From the NCBI GenBank assembly GCA_030428355.1, contig JAUIBL010000004.1, positions 62,001 through 126,000 of the forward strand: 64,000 bases of DNA, in the 5' to 3' direction. The notes under the pieces were generated by a model. The model saw nothing but the letters and a program-made list of their open reading frames with translations. It had not been told where the DNA came from and searched no databases. Shown one piece after another: positions 1 to 8,828 of this stretch; position 1 is the first letter of the stretch; every line of letters begins with the position of its first letter. The position numbers were made by a program, and so were the translations under genes. The stretch is from Alphaproteobacteria bacterium (GTDB lineage: Bacteria; Pseudomonadota; Alphaproteobacteria; Rhodobacterales; Rhodobacteraceae).

Positions 1-588
1 CGCGATGTCGAGCTTGCGCGCGGCGCAGCCCTCGACGATCGCAGCACCTTCGCGCACCGCGATCCCGGCCAGTGCAGGCACCGCGACCCAAGGCTCGGCC
101 CGCATGTCGGACGGCGTTGTGATTGCCCCGACAAAGCCCGCCTTGGCCAGCTCGGGAAACCGCGTCTTGAGCGCCGTACGATCCAGCAGGATCGTATCCA
201 CCCCTTGCGCCGTCGCGTACGGCAGCCAATCGGCATAGCCCTGCAATTCCTTGTCGCTCTCGGCCAGATAGGTCACACCCGACCGTTTGAGACCGATGTC
301 GACATTGGTCTGGCTGGCCAGTTCCGTCCAAAGGCGGTTTGCCTCGACCATGATCGGCAATTCGTCCGGGTCACGCCCCTGCTGCCGGATCCAGCCCCAG
401 TTGCGCGAGGATTGCTCGCCCGCGATGCGCCCCTTTTCCAGAAGCACCACCCGCCGCCCCTTGCGGGCAAGGTACAGCGCCGCGCAGACGCCGATGACGC
501 CACCACCGACGACAACCACATCGGTCTCGGACGGAAGCGGCCCGCCAAAGGCAATCGGGCTTTGTTCGGAAATCGGAAAAGGGATCAT
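1..588 (-). CDS. FAD-dependent oxidoreductase, DadA-like (C-terminus cut by window)
   Basis: The first 196 codons of a DAO-fold flavoprotein are present; the rest lies off the left edge. A beta-alpha-beta FAD motif (VVVVGGGVIGVCAA, about residues 24-37) is followed by a Glu ending the second strand (LLEKG) and the SSRNWGWIRQQGRD segment common in glycine oxidase/D-amino-acid dehydrogenase-like enzymes. Such enzymes oxidise amines or amino acids, using FAD. The start is the ATG at 588, whose ATGA overlaps the stop of the upstream deacylase gene, suggesting translational coupling. Together with that deacylase and the peptide transporter, a role in amino-acid or peptide breakdown is inferred. 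The substrate cannot be told from sequence. Confidence 0.85.
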   Translation of the reverse strand, partial: MIPFPISEQSPIAFGGPLPSETDVVVVGGGVIGVCAALYLARKGRRVVLLEKGRIAGEQSSRNWGWIRQQGRDPDELPIMVEANRLWTELASQTNVDIGLKRSGVTYLAESDKELQGYADWLPYATAQGVDTILLDRTALKTRFPELAKAGFVGAITTPSDMRAEPWVAVPALAGIAVREGAAIVEGCAARKLDIA

Positions 589-1751
589 GTCGAAAGGTGA
601 TCCAGCAAACGCTCCATGAACGCCTGCCCTTTGTTGAATTGGTCAACCGTGATGTATTCGTCCGGCTGATGCGCGACGGCAATGTCACCGGGACCGCACA
701 CAACAACCGAATAGCCCGCGCTTTGGAAATGGCTCGCCTCGGTGCCGTAGGAGACATATTGCCTACCGTTGTCCCCGGTCAATTGCCGCACGAGCGTTTC
801 CGCCGCCCCGCCATCCTCCGGCTTGAAGGGCGGCAGGGAAAACGCGGGCGTGATCTCGATCCACGCCTCGGGGCGCACCGCTTTCATTTCCGCCTCGATC
901 TCGGCCGCCGCCTCGCGCAGCAAGGCCTCCCACTGATCGAGCGTTTCGCCGGGCACGACGCGAAAGCCCAGACCGAACTCGCAATCCTTGGCGGTGATGT
1001 TGTGCGCCGTGCCGCCTTTGATCTGGCCGACATGCACGTTGGTGTAAGGCGGATCGAACTGCGCCGCGATGGGCCCCGGTTCCGCAGCGGCGCTTTCCGC
1101 GTTTATGCGGTTGGCCCATTCGATCAGCTTGGCCCCGTACATGATCGCGCTCACACCTGTGTGCAGGATCGAGGAATGGACCTCGAACCCATGCACATGC
1201 ACCCAGAACGTGTTGCCGCCTTTGTGCCCCGTGACCGCCTTCATCATCGTCGGCTCACCCACGATCACCGCGTCCGCCTTGGGCACCACGCCCTGCATCG
1301 CCTCGATCAGGGGCGGCGCGCCGGTGCAGCCGATTTCCTCGTCATAGCTGAGCGCGATCTGCAACGGGCGCTGCACACCGCGGTGATGCGCCTCGACCAG
1401 TGCCCAGATGGCCAGCGCATCAAAGCCCTTCATGTCGGTGCAACCGCGCCCGTACAGCTTGCCGTTTTTCTCGGTCACGGTGAAAGGATCGGTGCTCCAG
1501 GGCTGGCCGTCGGTCGGCACCACGTCGGTGTGACCGGACAGCACCACCCCACCCGCGACCTCGGGCCCCACATGCGCAAAAAGCGCCGCCTTGGTCGGAT
1601 CGTCGGATTTCACATGCCGATGGCTCTGCACCCCGTGCTCGGATAGATACGCCTCGACCCAGTCGATGAGCGGCAGGTTGGTGTCGCGGCTGACGGTGGG
1701 AAATTTTACCAATTGGTCAAGAATGGCGCGCGGGGTCAGACGGTTGGGCAT
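585..1751 (-). CDS. argE: M20-family deacetylase, acetylornithine deacetylase type
   Basis: A 388-aa zinc-dependent M20 amidohydrolase. Visible motifs are the metal-binding LSGHTDVVP segment, the GRGCTDMKG segment, and SYDEEIGCTGA with the catalytic Glu pair; a dimerisation domain with VHGFEVHSS follows. The family removes N-acyl groups from amino acids; ArgE makes ornithine from N-acetylornithine. Start chosen at ATG 1751 (MPNRLTPRAIL) rather than the upstream in-frame GTG/ATG extension, because a GTGAG ribosome site precedes it and the family begins here. It lies 16 bases after the nuclease-fold lipoprotein gene and overlaps the FAD oxidoreductase by 4 bases. Genomic context is peptide uptake, not arginine synthesis, so its true substrate may be another N-acyl amino acid. 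Confidence 0.82.
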   Translation of the reverse strand: MPNRLTPRAILDQLVKFPTVSRDTNLPLIDWVEAYLSEHGVQSHRHVKSDDPTKAALFAHVGPEVAGGVVLSGHTDVVPTDGQPWSTDPFTVTEKNGKLYGRGCTDMKGFDALAIWALVEAHHRGVQRPLQIALSYDEEIGCTGAPPLIEAMQGVVPKADAVIVGEPTMMKAVTGHKGGNTFWVHVHGFEVHSSILHTGVSAIMYGAKLIEWANRINAESAAAEPGPIAAQFDPPYTNVHVGQIKGGTAHNITAKDCEFGLGFRVVPGETLDQWEALLREAAAEIEAEMKAVRPEAWIEITPAFSLPPFKPEDGGAAETLVRQLTGDNGRQYVSYGTEASHFQSAGYSVVVCGPGDIAVAHQPDEYITVDQFNKGQAFMERLLDHLST

Positions 1752-1767
1752 AATCTCACTTTGCGGA

Positions 1768-2691
1768 TCAGGGGAGCAGGTAATCGGCGTAGACCGGATG
1801 ATGGTCCGACGGCCATTCGCCGTCAAACCTCTCTTGCAGGACCACCGGACCGGCGTCCAGCGTCACATTCGGCGTGCGCGACAGGTGGTCAATCGCCCCA
1901 AGCACATGCACACCCCGGTTCAGATGATAAGTGGCCCCCGGTGTGCGGTCGAACACGACACCCGCCTCTTCGAGGATGTCCATCGTCCGCGCCCCGTGCA
2001 GCGCGTTCAGGTCACCGACCAGAAACACCGTCTCGCCCGCGTCGATCCAAGGCTTGAGGCGGTCGCGCACCAAAGCGGCCGATAAAAGCCGGTTCGACCG
2101 GCTGGAATATTCGAAATGTACGTTCACCACGCGGAACCTCTGCCCCGTGCCGCGGTCCTCGAACTGCGCCCATGACGCAAAGGCCGGGAACGAGCCATTG
2201 AAGGTGCGCGAATAGATCACGTCCGGCGTATCGGAAAAGAAAAACCATCCCTGATCAAGAGGTTGCAGACGTTCCTTCAGGTAGAAAATCGGCTGTGTCG
2301 TCGGGAATGTCCGCCAATCCCCCGTCGCGGCAACGCCATAGCCGGGATTCTGACCGATCAGATAGTCCCGCGCGAGATTGACCGACCCGTCATCGCCGCG
2401 CTGGAAGCTTTCCATTTCCTGAAACGCCACAACATCGGCCTGCAGCGACCTAAACGCCTTGTTCAACGGCTCTTTGCGCCGCTCCCAGTCGCCCACCGAC
2501 CACGGCCCCGTTTCGCGGTCGAGCCAGATGTAATGCACGTTGTAGGACGCGATGCGCAGCGCCGCGCCGTCCGGAGGGGAAACGGTCGCGTCACCCTCTG
2601 TCTGGGTGACATGCAACGCACAGGCGACCAAGGTCAGCAGCGCGACGCAGGCGATCACGCCGCGGACACCCCATCGAAGCACTCGGACCAT
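1768..2691 (-). CDS. Endonuclease/exonuclease/phosphatase-fold lipoprotein
   Basis: A 307-aa EEP-superfamily protein (DNase I/exonuclease III/inositol phosphatase fold). Motifs in order: SYNVHY, FQEME, VNVHFEYSSRSNR, VGDLNA and a C-terminal SDHHP, the usual Asn, Glu, His, Asp-Asn and Asp-His catalytic set. The N-terminus has a hydrophobic stretch ending LVAC (Cys about residue 24), a lipobox, so the protein is probably a lipoprotein outside the cytoplasm. Start is ATG 2691; a GTG at 2703 is an in-frame alternative. It sits between the fused ABC ATPase and argE on the same strand. Whether it cuts nucleic acid, phospholipid or phosphoester substrates is unknown. Confidence 0.8.
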   Translation of the reverse strand: MVRVLRWGVRGVIACVALLTLVACALHVTQTEGDATVSPPDGAALRIASYNVHYIWLDRETGPWSVGDWERRKEPLNKAFRSLQADVVAFQEMESFQRGDDGSVNLARDYLIGQNPGYGVAATGDWRTFPTTQPIFYLKERLQPLDQGWFFFSDTPDVIYSRTFNGSFPAFASWAQFEDRGTGQRFRVVNVHFEYSSRSNRLLSAALVRDRLKPWIDAGETVFLVGDLNALHGARTMDILEEAGVVFDRTPGATYHLNRGVHVLGAIDHLSRTPNVTLDAGPVVLQERFDGEWPSDHHPVYADYLLP

Positions 2692-2720
2692 GCGCCCGCC
2701 CACCCCCGTTTACGGCAGGT

Positions 2721-4541
2721 TCAATACCCGCTGTCGGTGACCAACACCTTGTGACCCGGCTCCACCTCACGATAGACCGACGGTTCGGGGTCGTAGTCCA
2801 ACCCGTGGATCGGCGATGGAATCGGCTTGAAGTTCAGATCCTTCTCGGATTTGCGCTGACGCGGGTCCGCGATGGGCACGGCCTTCATCAGCGCCTGCGT
2901 GTAGGGGTGCTGCGGGTTCTCGAACACCGCGCGGCGGGGGCCGATTTCGACGATCCGGCCCAGATACATCACCCCGACATGGTGACTGACCCGCTCGACC
3001 ACCGCCATGTCATGGCTGATGAAGAGGAAGGAGATCCCAAGCTCGGCCTGCAGTTCCAGCATCAGGTTCAGAACCTGTGCCTGCACCGACACATCGAGCG
3101 CAGATACGGCCTCGTCGGACACGATCAGCTTGGGGTTCAGCGCCAACGCACGGGCAATCGCGATCCGCTGACGCTGACCACCCGAGAGTTCGTGCGGATA
3201 CCGCTGCATGAAGCTGCGCGGCAGTTCCACCCGGTCGAACAGCATCTCGACGCGCTTCTGCATCTCGGCGCTGGTCCCCATGCCGAAATTGCGCATCGGT
3301 TCGGACACCTGATCGGCCAGTTGCATCTGCGGATTGAGCGAGGCGAACGGGTCCTGGAACACCATCTGCATGTCGCGCCGCGCCTCGCGCAGTTGCGATT
3401 GCGTCAGGGCCATGATGTCCTTGCCATCCAGAAAGATGCTGCCCGACATCGGCTCGACCAGCCGCAGGATCGACCGTCCCGCAGTGGATTTGCCACAGCC
3501 CGACTCGCCCACAAGGCTGAGCGTCTGGCCCTTGTTGACGGTGAAGGACAGGTCTTCCACCGCATGAACATTGGCGACGGTCCGGCGGAAGAAGCCGCCC
3601 TTGACCTCGAAGCGTGTTGTCAGGTGCTTGACCTCGAGCAGCACCTCTTCCGAGCCGGTGATCGGCGGCACTTCGGATCCGTCCCGCCCCAGAAGGCGCA
3701 TCGGGCGCGGCAGGTCCGTGCCGGTCATCTCACCCAGCTTGGGCACCGCCGCCAGAAGCGCCTGTGTGTAAGGATGCTGCGGGTTCTCGAATATCTCTTC
3801 GACCGTCCCTTCCTCGACCTTGTTGCCGCGGAACATCACGACCACGCGGTCGGCCATCTGCGCCACCACGGCCATGTCATGGGTGATGAACATCACCGCC
3901 GTGCCGGTTTCCCGCTTGAGCCGGTCCATCAGCGCGAGAATCTCGGCCTGAATCGTCACGTCGAGTGCCGTTGTCGGTTCGTCCGCGATCAACAGACGCG
4001 GCTCGCAGGCGAGCGCCATGGCGATCACCACGCGTTGCCGCATGCCGCCCGACAGTTCGTGCGGATACTGCTTGAGCCGCCGCTCGGGTTCGGGAATACG
4101 CACCTGCCGCATCAGTTCAAGCGCGCGTGCCTCGGCCTGTGCCTTGCTCATGCCTTTGTGCAGGCGCAGGCCTTCGGTCAACTGGCGGCCCACGGTGAAC
4201 ACCGGATTGAGCGCGGTCATCGGCTCTTGGAAGATCATCCCGATCTCGTTGCCCCGGATCGTGCGCATCAGATCCTGATCGGTGTCCGACAGGTCGATCT
4301 GCCCCGCATCCTTGCGGTCAAACAGCAACCGCCCGCCCGCGATGTCACCGCCCCCGAATTCGATCAGCCGCATGAGCGACAGCGACGACACCGATTTTCC
4401 CGACCCGGATTCGCCCACGACGCAGACCGTCTCGCCGGGATTGATCTCGAAGGACACATCCTCGACACCGACCACCGTTCCGGACTTGGTCTGGAATTCG
4501 ACACGGAGATTTTCGATTTTGGCGATGCTGCCATCCGGCAT
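2721..4541 (-). CDS. Oligopeptide/dipeptide ABC transporter ATPase, fused DppD-DppF type
   Basis: A 606-aa protein with two complete ABC domains in tandem. The N-terminal half has VVGESGSGKS, LSGGMRQR and LIADEPTTALD; the C-terminal half has LVGESGCGKS, LSGGQRQR and LIVSDEAVSALD. Each half ends in the oligopeptide-family region containing NPQHPYTQALL. It powers import through DppB/DppC, which are encoded on the opposite strand. Start is ATG 4541 (MPDGSIAK), preceded by AAGGAC at good spacing, rather than the ORF's first codon at 4571. The second domain has SDEAVSALD, so the usual Pro of DEP is Ala. The gene heads the leftward operon with the lipoprotein, argE and FAD oxidoreductase. Confidence 0.92.
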   Translation of the reverse strand: MPDGSIAKIENLRVEFQTKSGTVVGVEDVSFEINPGETVCVVGESGSGKSVSSLSLMRLIEFGGGDIAGGRLLFDRKDAGQIDLSDTDQDLMRTIRGNEIGMIFQEPMTALNPVFTVGRQLTEGLRLHKGMSKAQAEARALELMRQVRIPEPERRLKQYPHELSGGMRQRVVIAMALACEPRLLIADEPTTALDVTIQAEILALMDRLKRETGTAVMFITHDMAVVAQMADRVVVMFRGNKVEEGTVEEIFENPQHPYTQALLAAVPKLGEMTGTDLPRPMRLLGRDGSEVPPITGSEEVLLEVKHLTTRFEVKGGFFRRTVANVHAVEDLSFTVNKGQTLSLVGESGCGKSTAGRSILRLVEPMSGSIFLDGKDIMALTQSQLREARRDMQMVFQDPFASLNPQMQLADQVSEPMRNFGMGTSAEMQKRVEMLFDRVELPRSFMQRYPHELSGGQRQRIAIARALALNPKLIVSDEAVSALDVSVQAQVLNLMLELQAELGISFLFISHDMAVVERVSHHVGVMYLGRIVEIGPRRAVFENPQHPYTQALMKAVPIADPRQRKSEKDLNFKPIPSPIHGLDYDPEPSVYREVEPGHKVLVTDSGY

Positions 4542-4817
4542 GGGCGCGGTCCTTTTTGTGACTGTGCCCAAACGCTAACCGACGCGAGGCCAGAGTCAAA
4601 CGATGTCTCTACGTCGCTCCTGTTATCGCTCCCACGGGACTTGCATTTTGCTCAAAAGCTGTTTCGATGGGCGCACAGGGGGTGAAACCTGCGCCAGATG
4701 ACGCATGTTCGTGGCACGTCGCGTCGCGGACCGGACGCAACAGGTGTTGGCAGATCCCACCAAGGAAAACGACACATGGGAACACACACGGGAACTGTGT
4801 CCAACAAGGAGAGACGA

Positions 4818-6524
4818 ATGAAACTGAAATCCCTGCTTCTGGGGGCCGCTGCTGCAGTCGCCATCGCGCCTGCCGCTTTTGCCGAGCGTGGCGCCGATGG
4901 CGAAGTCAAGATCATCTACTGGCAGGCGCCCTCGATCCTGAACCCATTCCTGTCGGGCGGCACGAAAGACGTGGAATCAGCGTCGATGATCATCGAGCCG
5001 CTGGCGCGCTACAACGAAAAGGGCGAACTGGTGCCCTGGCTGGTCGAGGAAATCCCGACCGTCGCCAATGGCGGCGTGAGCGAAGACCTGACCTCGATCA
5101 CCTGGAAGATCACTCCGGGCCTTCTGTGGTCCGACGGCACGCCCTTCACCTCGGCGGACGTGGCGTTCACCCATGAATACTGCACCCATCCCGAAGGCGG
5201 CTGCGCGCAGTTGACCAAGTTCAACGGCGTCACCAGCGTCGAGACCCCCGACGATCTGACCGTCGTGGTGAATTTCGAAGGCCCGACACCGAACCCCTAC
5301 GGCCCGTTCGTGGGCGGCGAAAGCCCGATCATCCAGAAGGCGCAGTTCGCCAACTGCCTGGGTGCCGCCGCGTCGACCTGCACCGAGCAGAACTTCAACC
5401 CGATCGGCACCGGCCCGTTCGTCGTGGACGAATTCAAGCCGAACGACGTGATCACCATGTCGGCCAACCCGAACTACCGCGACCCGGCCAAGCCCGCCTT
5501 TGCCAGCGTGACCTTCAAGGGTGGTGGCGACGCGCGCGCAGCCGGTCAGGCCGTGATGGAAACCGGCGAATTCGACTACGCCTGGAACCTGCAGCTTGCA
5601 CCTGACGTGATCGCGCAGATGGAAGCGGGCGGCAAAGGCGTTGCGATTGCGGGCTTCGGTCCGCTGTTGGAGCGCATCATGGTCAACCAGACCGACCCGA
5701 ACCCGAACCTGCCCGAGGGCGAACGCTCGACCGCGATGCACCCGCATCCGTTCCTCAAGGAACCGGCGGTCTACAAGGCGATGTCGATGGCCATCGACCG
5801 TCCGCTGCTGGTGGAAATCGGCTATGGTCAGGCCGGCAAGGTCGGCTGTTCCTGGGTTCCGGCCCCCGAGGCCTTTGCCTCGACCTTCGACGGCTGCGAG
5901 GTGCAGGACATCGAGGGTGCGAAAGCCCTGCTTGATGGCGCGGGCATCGTCGACACCGATGGCGACGGCGTGCGCGAGCACAATGGCGTTCCGCTTTCGA
6001 TCCTCTACCAGACCTCGACAAACGCCGTCCGTCAGGACTTCCAGGCGTTGATCAAGGAATGGTGGGAACAGATCGGCTTTGAAGTCGAGTTGCGCAACAT
6101 CGATGCGTCCGTGTTCTTCGGCGGCGATGCAGGCTCGCCCGATACGTTCCAGAAATTCTACGCGGACGTGCAGATGTACGCCAACACCTTCAACGGCACC
6201 GACCCGCAATCCTACCTTGGCAACGGTCTGTGCGGCAACGCACCGCGTCCCGAAACGCAGTGGCAGGGTGAGAATATCAGCCGCTTCTGCATGGAGGAAT
6301 TCGACGCGCTGCATGACGAGCTGACCAAGACAGCCGACATGGCGGAACGTCAGCGCATCGGTCGTGAACTGAGCGCGATGATCACCGACAATGGCGGCAT
6401 GATCCCGCTGGTGCATCGTGGCCGTCTGTCGGCGCATGCCAACAGCCTTGGCGGCGTTGTTCTCAACGTGTGGGACAGCGAGCTGTGGAACGTGGCCGAC
6501 TGGCACCGGATCAAGTCGAACTGA
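4818..6524 (+). CDS. Periplasmic peptide-binding protein of ABC transporter (SBP_bac_5)
   Basis: A 568-aa family 5 solute-binding protein. Start ATG 4818 follows AAGGAGAGACGA; the first 22 residues (MKLKSLLLGAAAAVAIAPAAFA) form a signal peptide with an AFA cleavage site. The mature protein opens with the strand DGEVKIIYWQ typical of DppA/OppA relatives. It should capture peptides in the periplasm for the DppB/DppC channel downstream. The upstream 276 bases are shared with the divergent ATPase operon, so both halves of the transporter are probably expressed from one control region. Ligand could also be another compound handled by this family (opines, nickel, sugars). Confidence 0.9.
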   Translation: MKLKSLLLGAAAAVAIAPAAFAERGADGEVKIIYWQAPSILNPFLSGGTKDVESASMIIEPLARYNEKGELVPWLVEEIPTVANGGVSEDLTSITWKITPGLLWSDGTPFTSADVAFTHEYCTHPEGGCAQLTKFNGVTSVETPDDLTVVVNFEGPTPNPYGPFVGGESPIIQKAQFANCLGAAASTCTEQNFNPIGTGPFVVDEFKPNDVITMSANPNYRDPAKPAFASVTFKGGGDARAAGQAVMETGEFDYAWNLQLAPDVIAQMEAGGKGVAIAGFGPLLERIMVNQTDPNPNLPEGERSTAMHPHPFLKEPAVYKAMSMAIDRPLLVEIGYGQAGKVGCSWVPAPEAFASTFDGCEVQDIEGAKALLDGAGIVDTDGDGVREHNGVPLSILYQTSTNAVRQDFQALIKEWWEQIGFEVELRNIDASVFFGGDAGSPDTFQKFYADVQMYANTFNGTDPQSYLGNGLCGNAPRPETQWQGENISRFCMEEFDALHDELTKTADMAERQRIGRELSAMITDNGGMIPLVHRGRLSAHANSLGGVVLNVWDSELWNVADWHRIKSN

Positions 6525-6610
6525 TCGTTTCTCTGTGATGGCGGGGTGGGCCCTGTGCCCACCCTGCTTTTCGTTTCCCGAAAAAGACTCATGACCCGAG
6601 GCGCCCCCCG

Positions 6611-7648
6611 ATGCTGACCTTTGCCGTCCGACGACTTGTGCTTGCCGTCCCGACGCTTCTGTTCATCAGTTTTGTCATCTTCATGCTGCTGCAACTTGCC
6701 CCCGGCGATCCGATGGCGCAGGTGCCCCTGACCGTGCCTGCCGAGGTCAAGGAACTGATGCGGCAGGCTCTGGGGGTGGGGGAACCACCGTTGGTGCAAT
6801 ACTGGAAATGGCTGGTTCAGATGTTCTGGATCGAGCCCAAAGTCTTTATCGACTGGCTGACCAACTACAGCACCCTTCTGGGCTGGCTACCCGACACGCA
6901 GCTTTATCAGGGCGAACTGCGCGTGATCTCTTGGCAGACCCGCAGCCCGGTGATGGACATCGTCATCCAGCGCCTGCCCCAGACGCTGTGGGTGGTCGGT
7001 CTGTCCTATGTCGTGGGCATCCTGATCGCGCTGCCGATCGGGATCTACTCGGCCTACCGCCAGTATTCCATCTTCGACCAGTCCGGTACGTTCATCACGA
7101 TGATCGGCTTCTCGATCCCGCCGTTCTTCACCGGTCCGCTGCTCATCGTGATCTTCTCGGTGCAGCTTGGCTGGTTCCCGTCGATCTATGACACGACGCT
7201 TGTCGTCGACAGTTGGGCCGCCTTCAAACTGCAATTGCAGCAGATGATCCTGCCTGTGATGGTTCTGGCGCTGCAGACCACCGCGCAGATCAGCCGCTAC
7301 ATGCGCGCCTCGATGCTGGACAATCTCAATCAGGATTACGTCCGCACCGCCCGCGCCAAGGGTCTGAGCGAGGCCGTGGTGGTCAGTGTTCACGTGCTGC
7401 GCAACTCGATGATCCCGGTGATCACCGTCATCGCGCTCAACGTGCCGTCGATCTTCGGCGGTGCGATCATCACCGAAAACGTGTTCAAGGTGAACGGGAT
7501 CGGACAGTTGCTGATCACGGCGCTGTTCGCGAATGACCTGCCGATGGTGATGACGCTCACCTTCATCTTCGCGGTGCTCATCGTTCTGTTCAACCTGATT
7601 GCCGACATCCTCTACGGCCTTCTCGACCCGAGGATCCGCTATGACTGA
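6611..7648 (+). CDS. Peptide ABC transporter permease, DppB type
   Basis: A 345-aa inner-membrane permease. The N-terminus MLTFAVRRLVLAVPTLLFISF is the usual first helix of DppB/OppB, and the conserved cytoplasmic EAA-like loop (RTARAKGLSEAVVVSVHVLRN) that contacts the ATPase is present around residue 240. An 86-base gap separates it from the binding-protein gene. The last codons overlap dppC by 8 bases, so the two permeases are probably translated together. It is somewhat longer than the classic family member because of an extended first periplasmic region (about residues 50-110). Confidence 0.92.
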   Translation: MLTFAVRRLVLAVPTLLFISFVIFMLLQLAPGDPMAQVPLTVPAEVKELMRQALGVGEPPLVQYWKWLVQMFWIEPKVFIDWLTNYSTLLGWLPDTQLYQGELRVISWQTRSPVMDIVIQRLPQTLWVVGLSYVVGILIALPIGIYSAYRQYSIFDQSGTFITMIGFSIPPFFTGPLLIVIFSVQLGWFPSIYDTTLVVDSWAAFKLQLQQMILPVMVLALQTTAQISRYMRASMLDNLNQDYVRTARAKGLSEAVVVSVHVLRNSMIPVITVIALNVPSIFGGAIITENVFKVNGIGQLLITALFANDLPMVMTLTFIFAVLIVLFNLIADILYGLLDPRIRYD

Positions 7649-8621
7649 GCCCGTGAACGCCACCCCGACCCCGATCGAAGCCCTCGCGGACAAGGGCCCG
7701 ATGGCCCCGCCGCGCAGCCAGTTACGCGATGTCTGGGACCAGTTGCGCAAACACAAGGGGGCCATGTTCGGCGGGGGATTCCTTGTCTTCATCACCCTCG
7801 CGGTGATCCTTGGTCCCTATATCTGGCAGGTAGACGCACAGAAACTCGACATCCGCAACAAGGACCTGCGCCCGATCTGGGTGGCCCTGTGGGACGGGAC
7901 CGCCAAGACCGCCTGGAACCGCCCGTTTGGGACCGACCAGCTTGGCCGCGATCAACTGGCCCAGATCATTCAGGGGGGTCGCACGTCGATGGCCGTGGGC
8001 TGGGCCGCCATGATCCTGAGCCTGATCATCGGCACCACCGTGGGTGTTCTCGCCGGGTTCGTGCGCAAAGCGGACGGGCTGCTGATGCGCCTCACCGACC
8101 TCTTCCTGTCTTTGCCCATCCTGCCGCTGCTGCTGGTGGCGGTGACGCTGTTCCGCCAGCCCCTGCGCGAGGCGTTCGGCCCCGAGGGGGGCATGTTCGT
8201 TCTGATCGTGGGCATCATCGCGATCACAAGCTGGATGCCCACGGCGCGGATCGTGCGTGGCGACATTCTTGCGCTCAAGGAACGCGAGTTCATTCTGGCC
8301 GCACGGTCAATTGGCACAACACCCTTCCGCATCGTGCAACGCCATCTGCTGCCCAACGTGCTGTCACCGATCATGGTCTCGGCCACGCTGGGTCTGGCCA
8401 CTGCCATCATCACCGAAAGCGCACTCAGCTTTCTGGGCGTCGGCTTCCCGTCGGACTTCCCGACCTGGGGAAAGATGCTGGCCGATGCCGTGCAGCGGAT
8501 GCAGCAGTTCCCGGAACGGGTCTACCTGCCCGGCATCGCGATTTCGCTCACAGTGCTGAGCGTCAATTACTTGGGCGATGGCCTGCGCGACGCGCTGGAT
8601 CCCCGCATCCGGGGACGGTGA
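7641..8621 (+). CDS. Peptide ABC transporter permease, DppC type
   Basis: A 326-aa inner-membrane permease. Start ATG 7641 overlaps the end of dppB. An N-terminal cytoplasmic tail (OppC_N domain) precedes the first helix at about residues 42-60; FGTDQLGRDQLAQIIQGGRTS is the family landmark before the transmembrane core. The EAA loop EREFILAARSIGTTPFRIVQRHLLPN follows. It pairs with DppB to form the peptide channel and completes a transporter whose ATPase is encoded divergently at 2721-4541. Confidence 0.92.
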   Translation: MTEPVNATPTPIEALADKGPMAPPRSQLRDVWDQLRKHKGAMFGGGFLVFITLAVILGPYIWQVDAQKLDIRNKDLRPIWVALWDGTAKTAWNRPFGTDQLGRDQLAQIIQGGRTSMAVGWAAMILSLIIGTTVGVLAGFVRKADGLLMRLTDLFLSLPILPLLLVAVTLFRQPLREAFGPEGGMFVLIVGIIAITSWMPTARIVRGDILALKEREFILAARSIGTTPFRIVQRHLLPNVLSPIMVSATLGLATAIITESALSFLGVGFPSDFPTWGKMLADAVQRMQQFPERVYLPGIAISLTVLSVNYLGDGLRDALDPRIRGR

Positions 8622-8664
8622 CCCCAAAATAAGAGCAAACGGCACGGCCAACACGGCCCTGCCT

Positions 8665-8707
8665 GAACGTCGACCCTGATTTTTCGGGAAAAATCGGGAC
8701 GACGTTC
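8665..8707. repeat. Long imperfect hairpin between dppC and yeeE/yedE gene
   Basis: GAACGTCG and CGACGTTC arms enclose a second paired block, GATTTTTC with GAAAAATC, around a two-base GG loop; only a couple of positions fail to pair. The hairpin lies 44 bases after the dppC stop and about 120 bases before the next start codon. It has no terminal T-run on the plus strand, so it could be a terminator with internal T-rich stem or an operator. Function is not established. Confidence 0.6.
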
Positions 8708-8828
8708 CAAGATCAGGCCAAATTCGACGGTATGATCCCGCCGAACACGGCTTTTTGAGCGGTTCGTGATCTTGTCAGAAGGAAACTTTCCCTCCATCTG
8801 CCTTCCGATGTGACGGAAGGAGCGACCC

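Noticed and set aside
2751..4685. 644-codon plus-strand open frame opposite the fused ABC ATPase
   Set aside because: Antisense shadow produced by high G+C codon usage; no ribosome site or recognisable protein.
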